From Paraburkholderia silviterrae (lineage in GTDB: Bacteria; Pseudomonadota; Gammaproteobacteria; Burkholderiales; Burkholderiaceae): a stretch of DNA of 35,788 bases. Position 1 is the first letter of the stretch, and each line of letters starts with the position of its first letter. Of the stretch, positions 27,995 to 35,788 are shown piece after piece. The translations under genes were made by a program, and so were the position numbers. The DNA is taken from contig NZ_SMRP01000051.1 of the NCBI RefSeq assembly GCF_004353915.1, positions 1 through 35,788 on the forward strand, written 5' to 3'. Under the pieces are notes generated by a model that saw only the letters and a program-made list of their open reading frames with translations, did no database searches and was not told the DNA's origin.

Positions 27995-28943
27995 GCGCGT
28001 GATCTCCGATCACGTCTTTCTATTCCCGGGGCAGGGCAATCCGGCGATCGGCATGGGTGCCGAAGTCTGCGACGTGTCGCCCGCCACGACAGCCGTCTGG
28101 GACTGCGCGAGCGACTACTCGGGTGTCGACGTTCGCAAGCTGTGCCGCAGGGGGCCGATGACGCGGCTCACGCGCACGCGCTTTCAGCAGCTTGCGGTGA
28201 CCACGGTCAGCGTCGCGATGTTCGAGCGCCTGCGCGAGTTCATGGCGATCGAGCGGCCGGTGTTCGCCGGGCACAGCGCGGGCGAGTACGCCGCGCTCTA
28301 CGCCGCGGGCGCCTTCGATATGCCGATGCTCTTCAAGGCGATCACCGCGCGTGCCAATCTGATGGAGGAAATGGCCGAGGCGAGCGATGGCGCGATGTAC
28401 GTGGTGAAGGGCATCGACCGGTCCACGCTGCAGGGCCTGCTCGACGAGTCGGGCGCTGGCGCAGGCGTGCAGATTGCCAACGACAACTCGCCGCGTCAGC
28501 AAGTGCTCTCCGGAACGGCGTCGGACGTCAAGGCGATGATCGCGGAGTTGCAGCGCGCCGGCTACGACGTTGTGAAGCTGCCTGTCAACGGCGCATGGCA
28601 CAGCAATCTGATGGCGCCGGCCGTCCCGCGTTTGCGCGAGGCGCTTCGCGCGCTTGCGGTGCGCAAGCCGGTGCATCCGGTGTACATGAACCTGAGCGCC
28701 GGCGTTGAAGAGGACGTGGACGTCATTGTCGAGAACCTGTGCGGCCATCTGACCCAGACGGTGCGCTGGCGGGAAACGATGGATGCGATGCTTTCGCGCG
28801 GCCGCACGAGCTTCGCCGAGATGGGGGCGAAAAGGATGCTGACGCATATGCTCGCATCGCATTACCCCGCGGGCGCGCAGCTCGATGTCTCCTGCTTCGA
28901 CGACTGGTCCGCGCGGTGCGAGCCAGCCGAGTCCGTCTGCTAA
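27963..28943 (+). CDS. FabD-like acyl (malonyl) transferase
   Basis: A 326-residue acyltransferase that loads extender units onto ACP. Visible are FLFPGQG (19-25), the nucleophile elbow GHSAGEYAAL (Ser105) and catalytic His213 in NGAWHSNLM. Arg130 in ITARANLM aligns with the arginine that binds the malonyl carboxylate, so a malonyl-type substrate is likely. Its 326 residues are close to FabD (~310). AGGAGG at 27953-27958 serves the start. ATG 27963 and ATG 27969 are both possible, and the second has the better spacing. The start lies inside the barrel gene. It gives the cluster its own transacylase, separate from housekeeping fabD. Confidence 0.9.
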   Translation: MFMQERESSFERVISDHVFLFPGQGNPAIGMGAEVCDVSPATTAVWDCASDYSGVDVRKLCRRGPMTRLTRTRFQQLAVTTVSVAMFERLREFMAIERPVFAGHSAGEYAALYAAGAFDMPMLFKAITARANLMEEMAEASDGAMYVVKGIDRSTLQGLLDESGAGAGVQIANDNSPRQQVLSGTASDVKAMIAELQRAGYDVVKLPVNGAWHSNLMAPAVPRLREALRALAVRKPVHPVYMNLSAGVEEDVDVIVENLCGHLTQTVRWRETMDAMLSRGRTSFAEMGAKRMLTHMLASHYPAGAQLDVSCFDDWSARCEPAESVC

Positions 28944-28954
28944 GCGAGGTCGAG

Positions 28955-30013
28955 ATGGTGCCGAGTTCCTCTGAATACATCAGGCGCCGCATGGTGGCGA
29001 TCATCGTCGTGACCGGCGTGATTGCCACCGTACTGGTGTCCTCGCTGACGCGCAATGCGCCCGGCCTTTCGGTTGCGCAGGCGATCGCGGGGCTCGGCAT
29101 GATTTCCGCGTCGATTTTCTTCGCCATTGCCCGGGACAGTGGCGGCTACTGGTTTTACGCGATCCGCGCGGGCAAGGTATTCGATCCGAATCCGAGCTTC
29201 CCCGGCGATGCGCAAGACAGCACCTGGCAGGGCGCGCTCATCCGCAACCCCTGGATGGCAGCCGTTGTGGGGTTCGAGTTTGCCGCGCTCATTTGCCTTC
29301 TCGCGGACGCGCTCTTTCCCGGGCATCTCGTCCTGTTTGCCTGGTGCTACACGATCGTGCTGCTTCCCGCAGCGACGGTCGGCTTTTCGCTGCTGGCTGC
29401 ACGCGCGGGTGCGCAAGATGCGTTGAGGATTTTGAGCGGCAAGCACGCCATCGCTCAGTCGCAGCATCGCGCGGCTCAACTGGTGGCGGCCGACCTTTTT
29501 ATCGCTATTGCCACCAACTTCGCGCTCGTGCTGCCGGTTCGGCACAAGCCGGCGTATTCACTGGAGCACGGGTACGGCTATGCGCCGTTTGTCGTGGCCT
29601 TTGTCGTTTTGCTGCTGATCGTGTGCGCATTCATGCTCTGCTTCGCGGCGCGCTCGCGGCGCGCCACTCTGGTGGGCGAGCTTCTGATGGGCAAGGCGGA
29701 TGGCCAATTCGCTTCGCTCGCCGGTCCGTCGCGATGGCTCGCCCTGTCCAGACTCCGCCGCTACGCGCTCTACGTCGTATCGACGGTCGTCTGGGCGGTG
29801 CTCGTGTGCGCTGCATTCGCGAAGTGGGCGCCTTCGTGGGGCTTCGTTCCTCTTTATTGCGTCGCCCTCGTGCCGCTGGTCCTCATGTATGCGCTCGAGC
29901 GATGCGCGGCGATGCGCCGCGATCTGGCCGAGGCGCAGGACGCCGAGCGTCGTGTGGTGATGACGTTCAGCTACGAGAAATTGCCTGGGCTTATCGAGGA
30001 ACGCATGACGTGA
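28955..30013 (+). CDS. Eight-helix inner-membrane protein of unknown function
   Basis: A 352-residue protein with about eight hydrophobic segments, including MVAIIVVTGVIATVLV near the N terminus and YAPFVVAFVVLLLIVC in the middle. The cytoplasmic ends are charged (RRRATLVGELLMGK, AERRVVMTFSYEKL). I recognise no family. The ATG at 28955 lies 11 nt after the acyltransferase stop behind GAGGT. An open frame extends upstream into the acyltransferase gene, but that part is shadow sequence. It closes the cluster. It could be a channel, anchor or lipid-modifying membrane enzyme, and no motif decides between these. Confidence 0.8.
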   Translation: MVPSSSEYIRRRMVAIIVVTGVIATVLVSSLTRNAPGLSVAQAIAGLGMISASIFFAIARDSGGYWFYAIRAGKVFDPNPSFPGDAQDSTWQGALIRNPWMAAVVGFEFAALICLLADALFPGHLVLFAWCYTIVLLPAATVGFSLLAARAGAQDALRILSGKHAIAQSQHRAAQLVAADLFIAIATNFALVLPVRHKPAYSLEHGYGYAPFVVAFVVLLLIVCAFMLCFAARSRRATLVGELLMGKADGQFASLAGPSRWLALSRLRRYALYVVSTVVWAVLVCAAFAKWAPSWGFVPLYCVALVPLVLMYALERCAAMRRDLAEAQDAERRVVMTFSYEKLPGLIEERMT

Positions 30014-30021
30014 CGTGCCGC

Positions 30022-30041
30022 GGGGGGCGGGGGGGGGGCGG
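30022..30041 (+). repeat. G-run tract between the cluster and recQ
   Basis: G6, C, G10, C, GG in a row, beginning 9 nt after the end of the lipid cluster. Such homopolymeric runs are prone to slippage and can form G-quadruplexes. It is non-coding, about 110 nt upstream of the recQ start, so it could affect recQ expression. No role is shown by the sequence alone. Confidence 0.6.
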
Positions 30042-30151
30042 TGCGGCAGCCCGCCTCACTGCCGTTCGGCCAACGTCGCGGAGTTTGGCGGTCGAGGCGG
30101 GTGCGGGTTGGTAAAATGCGGCAACCCCGCCCCATCACGTGTGCCCCCTTC

Positions 30152-31999
30152 ATGTCCCGCTCCCTCGAAATTCTCAACGAAGTCTTCGGTTATCCCGTCT
30201 TTAGAGGGCAGCAGGCCGAGATCGTCGAGCATGTCGCGGCGGGCGGCGATTCCCTGGTGCTCATGCCCACGGGCGGCGGCAAATCGCTCTGCTATCAGAT
30301 TCCCGCGCTCGTGCGCCACGAAGCGGGCCAGGGCGCCGGCATCGTGGTGTCGCCGCTGATTGCGCTCATGCAGGACCAGGTGGCCGCGCTCACCGAAGTC
30401 GGCGTGCGCGCCGCGTACCTGAATTCCACGCTCACCGGCGCCGAGGCCGCCGCCACCGAGCGCGCGCTGCGCGAGGGCGACATCGACCTGCTCTATGTCG
30501 CGCCCGAGCGTCTCATGACGCCGCGCTTTCTCGATCTGCTAGAGCGCGCGCGCATCGGGCTCTTTGCGATCGACGAGGCCCATTGCGTGTCGCAATGGGG
30601 GCACGATTTCCGGCCCGAGTACATTCAGCTCTCGGTGTTGCACGAGCGCTTCCCGGACGTGCCGCGCATCGCGCTCACCGCCACTGCGGACGCAATCACG
30701 CGCGACGAGATCGTGCACCGTCTCGCGCTCGACGACGCGCGCATCTTCGTGTCGAGCTTCGACCGCCCGAACATCCGCTACCGCATCGTGGAGAAGGACA
30801 ACGCGCGCACGCAGCTGCTCGACTTCATCCGCGCGGAGCACACACGCGCCGACGGCACGACCGATGCGGGCGTCGTCTACTGCCTCTCGCGCCGCAAGGT
30901 CGAAGAAACCGCCGAGTGGCTGAAGGGGCAGGGCATCCGGGCATTGCCGTACCACGCCGGCATGGAGTTCGAGGTGCGCCAGAAGCACCAGGAGCTCTTC
31001 CAGCGCGAGGAAGGCGTGGTCATGTGCGCGACCATCGCGTTTGGCATGGGCATCGACAAGCCGGATGTGCGTTTCGTCGCGCACCTCGACTTGCCCAAGA
31101 GCGTGGAAGGCTACTACCAGGAGACCGGCCGCGCGGGCCGCGACGGGCTGGCGGCCAATGCGTGGATGGCCTATGGCCTCGGCGACGTCGTGCAGCAGCG
31201 CAAGATGATCGACGAGTCGGACGCCGACGAGCAGCACAAGCGCGTCCAGACGGGCAAGCTCGACGCGCTGCTCGGCCTGTGCGAGACGGCCACGTGCCGG
31301 CGTGTGCGCCTGCTCGCGTATTTCGGCGAAGAGAGCAAGCCGTGCGGCAACTGCGACACCTGCATCGAGCCCCCGGCCACGTGGGACGCCACGCGCGAGG
31401 CGCAGATGGCGCTGTCCTGTGTGTTCCGCGCGCAGCGCGCGAGCGGTTTCAACTTCGGCGCCGGCCACCTGATCGATATTCTGCGCGGTAACGGAACCGA
31501 GAAGATCATGCAGCGCGGGCACGAGAAGATCTCGACCTTCGGCATCGGCTCGGCGCTTTCCGAGGCGGAATGGCGCGCCATCTTTCGTCAGCTGGTGGCG
31601 TTCGGCTACCTCACCGTCGATCACGACGGGTTCGGCGCGCTCGTGCTCACCGAGGCAAGCAAGTCCGTGCTCAAAGGCGAGCAGAAGGTCACGATGCGCC
31701 GCTATGTGAAGCCCACGCGCACGCGCGCCTCGTCGAGCCGCACCAGCGAGCGGGCCGATCCGACCCTCGGCATGAGCCCGCGCCAGCGCGCGCGCTGGGA
31801 GCGCCTGCGGATGTGGCGCACCGAAACCGCGAAGAGCGAGGGCGTGCCGGCCTACGTCATCTTCCACGACGCCACGCTGGCGGAGATCGCGCGCAACGGC
31901 CCCGAGTCGGTCGACGAATTGCGCGATATCCCCGGCATCGGCGCGCGCAAGCTCGAGCGCTTTGGCGAGGAGCTGGTCGAGGTCGTCGGCGACGACTGA
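30152..31999 (+). CDS. recQ: ATP-dependent DNA helicase RecQ
   Basis: A 3'-5' helicase for recombination and fork repair. The 615-residue product has the full RecQ layout. Motif I is MPTGGGKSLCYQIPAL, and the DEAH-type motif II with the RecQ loop is FAIDEAHCVSQWGHDFRPEY. Helicase C includes YQETGRAGRDGL. The zinc-binding Cys set spans TCRRVRLLAYFGE and CGNCDTC, a winged helix follows, and the C-terminal HRDC domain contains AEIARNGPES and DIPGIGARKLERFG. E. coli RecQ has 609 residues. The ATG at 30152 gives the conserved MSRSLEILNEVFGY start; in-frame starts upstream (30116, 30041) lack support. It stands alone between the cluster and rpsL. Confidence 0.97.
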   Translation: MSRSLEILNEVFGYPVFRGQQAEIVEHVAAGGDSLVLMPTGGGKSLCYQIPALVRHEAGQGAGIVVSPLIALMQDQVAALTEVGVRAAYLNSTLTGAEAAATERALREGDIDLLYVAPERLMTPRFLDLLERARIGLFAIDEAHCVSQWGHDFRPEYIQLSVLHERFPDVPRIALTATADAITRDEIVHRLALDDARIFVSSFDRPNIRYRIVEKDNARTQLLDFIRAEHTRADGTTDAGVVYCLSRRKVEETAEWLKGQGIRALPYHAGMEFEVRQKHQELFQREEGVVMCATIAFGMGIDKPDVRFVAHLDLPKSVEGYYQETGRAGRDGLAANAWMAYGLGDVVQQRKMIDESDADEQHKRVQTGKLDALLGLCETATCRRVRLLAYFGEESKPCGNCDTCIEPPATWDATREAQMALSCVFRAQRASGFNFGAGHLIDILRGNGTEKIMQRGHEKISTFGIGSALSEAEWRAIFRQLVAFGYLTVDHDGFGALVLTEASKSVLKGEQKVTMRRYVKPTRTRASSSRTSERADPTLGMSPRQRARWERLRMWRTETAKSEGVPAYVIFHDATLAEIARNGPESVDELRDIPGIGARKLERFGEELVEVVGDD

Positions 32000-32088
32000 G
32001 CGCATCGATTCTTGCATCGGCGTCGCATCGACACGGTGGCGCGTCACGCCGCCGTCACATCCTCCGTCGTCCGAAATGACGCAAGCCG

Positions 32089-32118
32089 TTGACTCGCTTG
32101 GTATTTTCGGAATATCAT
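32089..32118 (+). promoter_or_regulatory. Sigma70-type promoter of the rpsL-rpsG-fusA-tuf unit
   Basis: TTGACT at 32089-32094 and TATCAT at 32113-32118 are separated by 18 nt, close to consensus. The start point would be near 32125, leaving a ~165 nt leader before rpsL. The surrounding 32000-32289 region has no gene. It is where the str operon promoter is expected. Confidence 0.7.
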
Positions 32119-32289
32119 GCTGGGTTCCGGTTTCTGGGACGCTTGCGCGCGTCGGTTAGTTTGACTAATTCGTCGGCTGATCTGCGCGATAAAAAGCCAG
32201 CTTTTTCGGTTTCCGGAGTTCGACACGCATGGTTTTCTGCTTTGCCCGGAAATAAATGCGTCGATTTTGTTCAATTTCAGGAATAAACA

Positions 32290-32670
32290 ATGCCAACCAT
32301 CAATCAACTGGTTCGCAAAGGCCGCGCTTCGGAAGCTACGAAGAGCAAGAGCCCGGCCCTGCAGGACTGCCCGCAGCGTCGCGGCGTGTGCACCCGTGTG
32401 TACACGACGACGCCGAAGAAGCCGAACTCGGCACTTCGTAAGGTCGCCAAGGTTCGTCTGACGAACGGCTTCGAAGTCATTTCGTACATCGGTGGTGAAG
32501 GCCACAACCTGCAGGAGCACTCGGTTGTGCTGATCCGCGGCGGCCGTGTGAAGGACTTGCCGGGTGTGCGTTACCACATGGTTCGCGGCTCGCTGGATAC
32601 CCAGGGCGTCAAGGATCGTAAGCAGGCTCGTTCGAAGTACGGCGCGAAGCGCGCGAAGGCTGCGAAGTAA
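32290..32670 (+). CDS. rpsL: 30S ribosomal protein S12
   Basis: S12 lies at the decoding centre and controls accuracy. The 126-residue product begins PTINQLVRKGRASEATKSKS. It contains the TPKKPNSALRKVAKVRL and RGGRVKDLPGVRYH motifs. Lysines 43 and 88 (the streptomycin-resistance positions) are wild type, so the ribosome is predicted to be sensitive. It is the first gene of the str unit, behind a promoter at 32089 and an AGGAAT ribosome binding site. Confidence 0.99.
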   Translation: MPTINQLVRKGRASEATKSKSPALQDCPQRRGVCTRVYTTTPKKPNSALRKVAKVRLTNGFEVISYIGGEGHNLQEHSVVLIRGGRVKDLPGVRYHMVRGSLDTQGVKDRKQARSKYGAKRAKAAK

Positions 32671-32884
32671 GAGTCAGCAGTGTGTTGTACAGGTCGTCGC
32701 GCTCGCGAGAGTGCCGGCGATAAGAGCGACAGGTGCCGGATTCGCCGGTGCTGTCGAGTAAGTGGTCACCCGACCAGGCTGGTAAGTCCGGGGATGTGCA
32801 ACCCGGGATGAATCGGGTTAGTTGGTGGCCGCGGAGCGCAAGGGATGCATCCCGCGCTTCAACTGAAAAGTTAAAGGAAGAAAC
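32671..32884 (+). promoter_or_regulatory. rpsL-rpsG intercistronic region, possible S7 regulatory element
   Basis: This 214-nt gap is long for a ribosomal operon and has no gene I can support. In E. coli the rpsL-rpsG spacer binds S7 for autoregulation. Visible here is a 6-bp hairpin (AACCCG at 32800-32805 with CGGGTT at 32814-32819). AAAGGAAGAAAC just before rpsG provides a good ribosome binding site. The regulatory role is by analogy. Confidence 0.4.
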
Positions 32885-33355
32885 ATGCCGCGTCGTCGCG
32901 AAGTCCCCAAGCGGGAAGTGTTGCCGGATCCGAAGTTCGGCAACGTTGATGTAGCCAAGTTCATGAACGTGCTGATGCTCTCCGGCAAGAAGTCGGTTGC
33001 CGAGCGTATCGTGTACGGCGCTTTCGAACAGATCCAGACCAAGGGTGGCAAGGACCCGCTGGAAGTGTTCACTGTTGCGCTCAACAACGTGAAGCCGGTG
33101 GTGGAAGTGAAGAGCCGCCGCGTTGGTGGTGCGAACTATCAGGTTCCGGTCGAAGTGCGCCCCTCGCGTCGTATGGCATTGGCGATGCGTTGGCTGCGTG
33201 AAGCCGCGAAGAAGCGCAGCGAGAAGTCGATGGCCCTGCGTCTGGCAGGTGAACTCTCCGAAGCGGCCGAAGGCCGTGGCGGCGCGATGAAGAAGCGCGA
33301 CGAAGTTCACCGGATGGCAGAAGCGAACAAGGCGTTCTCGCACTTCCGCTTCTAA
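32885..33355 (+). CDS. rpsG: 30S ribosomal protein S7
   Basis: S7 is a primary 16S rRNA binder that organises the 30S head and touches the E-site tRNA. The 156-residue product starts PRRREVPKREVLPDPKFG and contains the conserved VNVLMLSGKKS-like segment. NVKPVVEVKSRRVGGANYQV and RPSRRMALAMRWL follow. Length matches the family (156). It is followed by hairpins and 165 nt before fusA. Confidence 0.98.
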   Translation: MPRRREVPKREVLPDPKFGNVDVAKFMNVLMLSGKKSVAERIVYGAFEQIQTKGGKDPLEVFTVALNNVKPVVEVKSRRVGGANYQVPVEVRPSRRMALAMRWLREAAKKRSEKSMALRLAGELSEAAEGRGGAMKKRDEVHRMAEANKAFSHFRF

Positions 33356-33400
33356 GAGAAGACCCCTGCCGGGGTTTGCTCAAAAAGCGGAAAAAAATTC

Positions 33401-33437
33401 CGGGCGGGTGCGCTTATCAGGCGCCTCGCCCGTTTGT
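33401..33437 (+). terminator. Terminator-like hairpin between rpsG and fusA
   Basis: CGGGCGGGTGCGC (33401-33413) pairs with GCGCCTCGCCCG (33421-33432), allowing one bulged T and one G-U pair. A short TTTGTGTT follows. It resembles a weak terminator and may lower fusA-tuf transcription relative to rpsLG or stabilise mRNA ends. A smaller stem (ACCCC/GGGGT) precedes it at 33362-33375. Confidence 0.45.
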
Positions 33438-33450
33438 GTTCAGGCACGTT

Positions 33451-33487
33451 GGGATCGGCCCGGTCGGGATAGGCCCGGTCAGGATCG
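33451..33487 (+). repeat. Short tandem repeat upstream of fusA
   Basis: Two 15-bp units in tandem, GGGATCGGCCCGGTC (33451-33465) and GGGATAGGCCCGGTC (33466-33480), differ at one base. A partial third copy (AGGATCG) follows. They are non-coding, 34-70 nt before the fusA start. Possible slippage product or a fusA leader element. Confidence 0.65.
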
Positions 33488-33520
33488 ATCCCGGCGCGCA
33501 CCTCCCCATAGAGGATCAAA

Positions 33521-35623
33521 GTGGCTCGCAAGACTCCTATCGAGCGCTACCGCAACATCGGTATTAGCGCTCACATCGACGCTGGCAAGACGACGACGAC
33601 CGAGCGCATTCTGTTTTACACCGGCGTGAACCACAAGATTGGTGAAGTTCACGACGGCGCTGCGACCATGGACTGGATGGAGCAGGAGCAGGAGCGTGGC
33701 ATCACGATTACGTCGGCTGCTACGACCGCGTTCTGGAAGGGCATGGGCGGCAACTATCCCGAGCACCGCATCAACATCATCGACACCCCGGGCCACGTCG
33801 ACTTCACGATTGAAGTCGAGCGCTCGATGCGCGTGCTCGACGGCGCGTGCATGGTCTACTGCGCAGTGGGCGGCGTTCAGCCCCAGTCGGAAACCGTGTG
33901 GCGCCAGGCGAACAAGTACAAGGTTCCCCGTCTCGCGTTCGTCAACAAGATGGACCGTACCGGCGCGAACTTCTTCAAGGTCTACGAGCAGCTCAAGACG
34001 CGTCTGAAGGCGAACCCGGTTCCTGTCGTGGTGCCGATCGGCGCGGAAGACACGTTCACGGGCGTGGTCGACCTGATCAAGATGAAGGCGATCATTTGGG
34101 ACGAAGCGTCCCAAGGTACGAAGTTCGACTACGTCGACATCCCGGCTGAACTCGTTGATTCGTGCAACGAATGGCGCGAGAAGATGGTCGAGTCGGCTGC
34201 TGAAGCCAACGAAGAGCTGATGGAAAAGTACCTCGGCGGCGAAGAGCTGACCGAAGCGGAAATCGTCAAGGCGATCCGCGACCGGACCATCGCTTGCGAA
34301 ATCCAGCCGATGCTGTGCGGCACCGCGTTCAAGAACAAGGGCGTGCAGCGCATGCTCGACGCCGTGATCGACTTCCTGCCGTCGCCGGTGGATATTCCCC
34401 CGGTCAAGGGCGAACTCGAAAACGGTGAAACGGCAGAGCGCCGCGCAGCCGACGACGAGAAGTTCGCGGCACTCGCGTTCAAGATCATGACCGACCCGTT
34501 CGTCGGCCAGCTGATCTTCTTCCGCGCGTACTCGGGCATCGTCAACTCGGGCGACACCGTGTTGAACTCGACCAAGGGCAAGAAGGAACGCCTCGGCCGT
34601 ATTCTGCAGATGCACGCGAACAACCGCGAAGAAATCAAGGAAGTTCGCGCAGGCGACATCGCTGCTGCGGTCGGCCTGAAGGAAGCGACCACGGGCGACA
34701 CGCTGTGCGATCCGCAGAACCCGATCATCCTGGAACGCATGGTGTTCCCGGAGCCGGTGATTTCGCAGGCCGTCGAGCCGAAGACCAAGCCGGACCAGGA
34801 AAAGATGGGCATCGCCCTGAACCGCCTGGCGCAGGAAGACCCGTCGTTCCGCGTCCAGACGGACGAGGAATCGGGCCAGACCATCATTTCGGGTATGGGC
34901 GAGCTCCACCTCGAAATTCTGGTCGATCGCATGAAGCGCGAATTCGGCGTGGAAGCAACTGTCGGCAAGCCGCAGGTTGCGTACCGCGAAACGATCCGCG
35001 CGACGGCGAAGGACGTGGACGGCAAGTTCGTCAAGCAGTCGGGTGGTCGCGGCCAGTACGGTCACGCGGTCATCACGCTCGAGCCGAACGAGCAGGGCAA
35101 GGGCTACGAGTTCCTGGACGAGATCAAGGGTGGTGTGATTCCGCGCGAATACATCCCCGCGGTCGACAAGGGTATCCAGGACACGCTGAAGGCTGGCGTG
35201 CTGGCGGGCTTCCCGGTCGTCGACGTCAAGGTTCACCTGACGTTCGGTTCGTACCACGACGTTGACTCGAACGAAAATGCGTTCCGCATGGCCGGTTCGA
35301 TGGCGTTCAAGGAAGCAATGCGCAAGGCGCAGCCGGTCATCCTCGAACCGATGATGGCTGTCGAAGTCGAAACGCCGGAAGACTACATGGGCAACGTGAT
35401 GGGCGACCTGTCGGGCCGTCGCGGTATCGTCCAGGGCATGGAAGACATGGTTGGCGGCGGCAAGATCGTTCGCGCCGAAGTGCCGCTGTCGGAAATGTTC
35501 GGCTACTCGACCTCGCTGCGCTCGCTCACGCAAGGCCGCGCAACGTACACGATGGAATTCAAGCACTACGCAGAAGCACCGCGTAACGTGGCCGACGCGA
35601 TCATCAGCGCGAAGGCGAAGTAA
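33521..35623 (+). CDS. fusA: Elongation factor G
   Basis: EF-G is the GTPase that drives translocation and, with RRF, ribosome recycling. The 700-residue product has the G1 motif AHIDAGKTTTTERIL, the G3 motif DTPGHVDFT and the G4 NKMD. Domain II, III-V blocks follow, including GMGELHLEILVDR and the domain IV motif GGRGQYGHAVI. The start is GTG at 33521, preceded by AGAGGATCAAA. The typical EF-G1 length and its place between rpsG and tuf identify it as the main EF-G. Confidence 0.99.
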   Translation: MARKTPIERYRNIGISAHIDAGKTTTTERILFYTGVNHKIGEVHDGAATMDWMEQEQERGITITSAATTAFWKGMGGNYPEHRINIIDTPGHVDFTIEVERSMRVLDGACMVYCAVGGVQPQSETVWRQANKYKVPRLAFVNKMDRTGANFFKVYEQLKTRLKANPVPVVVPIGAEDTFTGVVDLIKMKAIIWDEASQGTKFDYVDIPAELVDSCNEWREKMVESAAEANEELMEKYLGGEELTEAEIVKAIRDRTIACEIQPMLCGTAFKNKGVQRMLDAVIDFLPSPVDIPPVKGELENGETAERRAADDEKFAALAFKIMTDPFVGQLIFFRAYSGIVNSGDTVLNSTKGKKERLGRILQMHANNREEIKEVRAGDIAAAVGLKEATTGDTLCDPQNPIILERMVFPEPVISQAVEPKTKPDQEKMGIALNRLAQEDPSFRVQTDEESGQTIISGMGELHLEILVDRMKREFGVEATVGKPQVAYRETIRATAKDVDGKFVKQSGGRGQYGHAVITLEPNEQGKGYEFLDEIKGGVIPREYIPAVDKGIQDTLKAGVLAGFPVVDVKVHLTFGSYHDVDSNENAFRMAGSMAFKEAMRKAQPVILEPMMAVEVETPEDYMGNVMGDLSGRRGIVQGMEDMVGGGKIVRAEVPLSEMFGYSTSLRSLTQGRATYTMEFKHYAEAPRNVADAIISAKAK

Positions 35624-35707
35624 GCATCGGCGCAAAAGCGGATCTGGCATGGGCTGGGTCCGCATCGCACAGACACCGATTCACCACTTTTTTGAAAGAA
35701 GAGAAAC

Positions 35708-35788
35708 ATGGCAAAAGGTAAATTCGAACGGACCAAGCCGCACGTGAACGTGGGCACGATCGGTCACGTTGACCACGGCAAGACCACG
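35708..35788 (+). CDS. tuf: Elongation factor Tu, 5' end only (partial)
   Basis: The last 81 bases encode the first 27 residues of EF-Tu, [20 protein letters not shown], followed by the P-loop VDHGKTT. The ATG at 35708 lies 84 nt after fusA, behind AAGAAGAGAAAC. The gene continues outside the window. This is a second tuf copy in the same orientation as the one whose 3' end opens the window. Confidence 0.97.

Noticed and set aside
28739..28954. Upstream extension of the eight-helix protein into the acyltransferase gene
   Set aside because: The added residues are Arg/Asp-rich shadow sequence, and the ATG at 28955 has its own ribosome binding site after the acyltransferase stop.
13674..30013. 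Signs of a mobile element around the lipid cluster (transposase, integrase, terminal repeats)
   Set aside because: I found no transposase or integrase frame and no inverted or direct terminal repeats at the cluster edges. tRNA-Trp is far from it and intact.
30041..30151. N-terminal extension of RecQ from GTG 30041 or ATG 30116
   Set aside because: The conserved RecQ start fits ATG 30152, and the extension is Arg/Pro-rich and overlaps the G-run region.
32161..32193. Second promoter (TTGACT at 32161 with GATAAA) before rpsL
   Set aside because: The spacer is about 21 nt, too long for a sigma70 promoter. The pair at 32089/32113 is much better.

Overview
The window looks like a GC-rich betaproteobacterial chromosome, most likely Burkholderia sensu lato (Burkholderia, Paraburkholderia or Caballeronia). 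The basis is the gene order tuf - tRNA-Trp - secE - nusG - rplKAJL - rpoBC - (insert) - recQ - rpsL - rpsG - fusA - tuf and protein sequences that read like that family. This is recognition from memory, not a database search.

Region 1 (1-12630) is the transcription/translation core. It holds the 3' end of one tuf copy, tRNA-Trp, secE and nusG with a clear intrinsic terminator, then rplK-rplA, a ~330 nt leader, rplJ-rplL, a terminator-like attenuator, and rpoB-rpoC ending in a strong intrinsic terminator. Region 2 (12631-13673) has a small three-helix membrane protein gene followed by ~580 bp of AT-richer DNA with no convincing gene.

Region 3 (13674-30013) is the unusual part: about 16 kb of co-oriented, often overlapping genes forming a type II fatty-acid/polyketide-like system placed between rpoC and recQ. 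Its own enzymes are an AcpS-type phosphopantetheinyl transferase, a ketoreductase, a FabZ-like dehydratase with an insertion, an acyl carrier protein, a GcvT-like folate-binding protein, a fused double ketosynthase whose second half has lost all catalytic residues (KS-CLF layout), a ketosynthase with a Cys-His-Tyr centre, a degenerate ketosynthase-like protein, a FabL-like enoyl reductase and a FabD-like acyltransferase. Its own envelope machinery is a LolD/MacB-like ABC ATPase, an FtsX-type permease, a periplasmic helical protein, a LolA-like protein, a putative outer-membrane barrel and an eight-helix membrane protein. The set suggests that an acyl chain is built on a dedicated carrier, modified, and moved to the outer membrane. 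I cannot name the product. I see no thioesterase, adenylation enzyme, glycosyltransferase or regulator in it.

Region 4 (30014-35788) returns to housekeeping genes: recQ, a good sigma70-type promoter, rpsL, rpsG, fusA, and the 5' end of a second tuf copy. Partial tuf genes in the same orientation therefore bracket the window.
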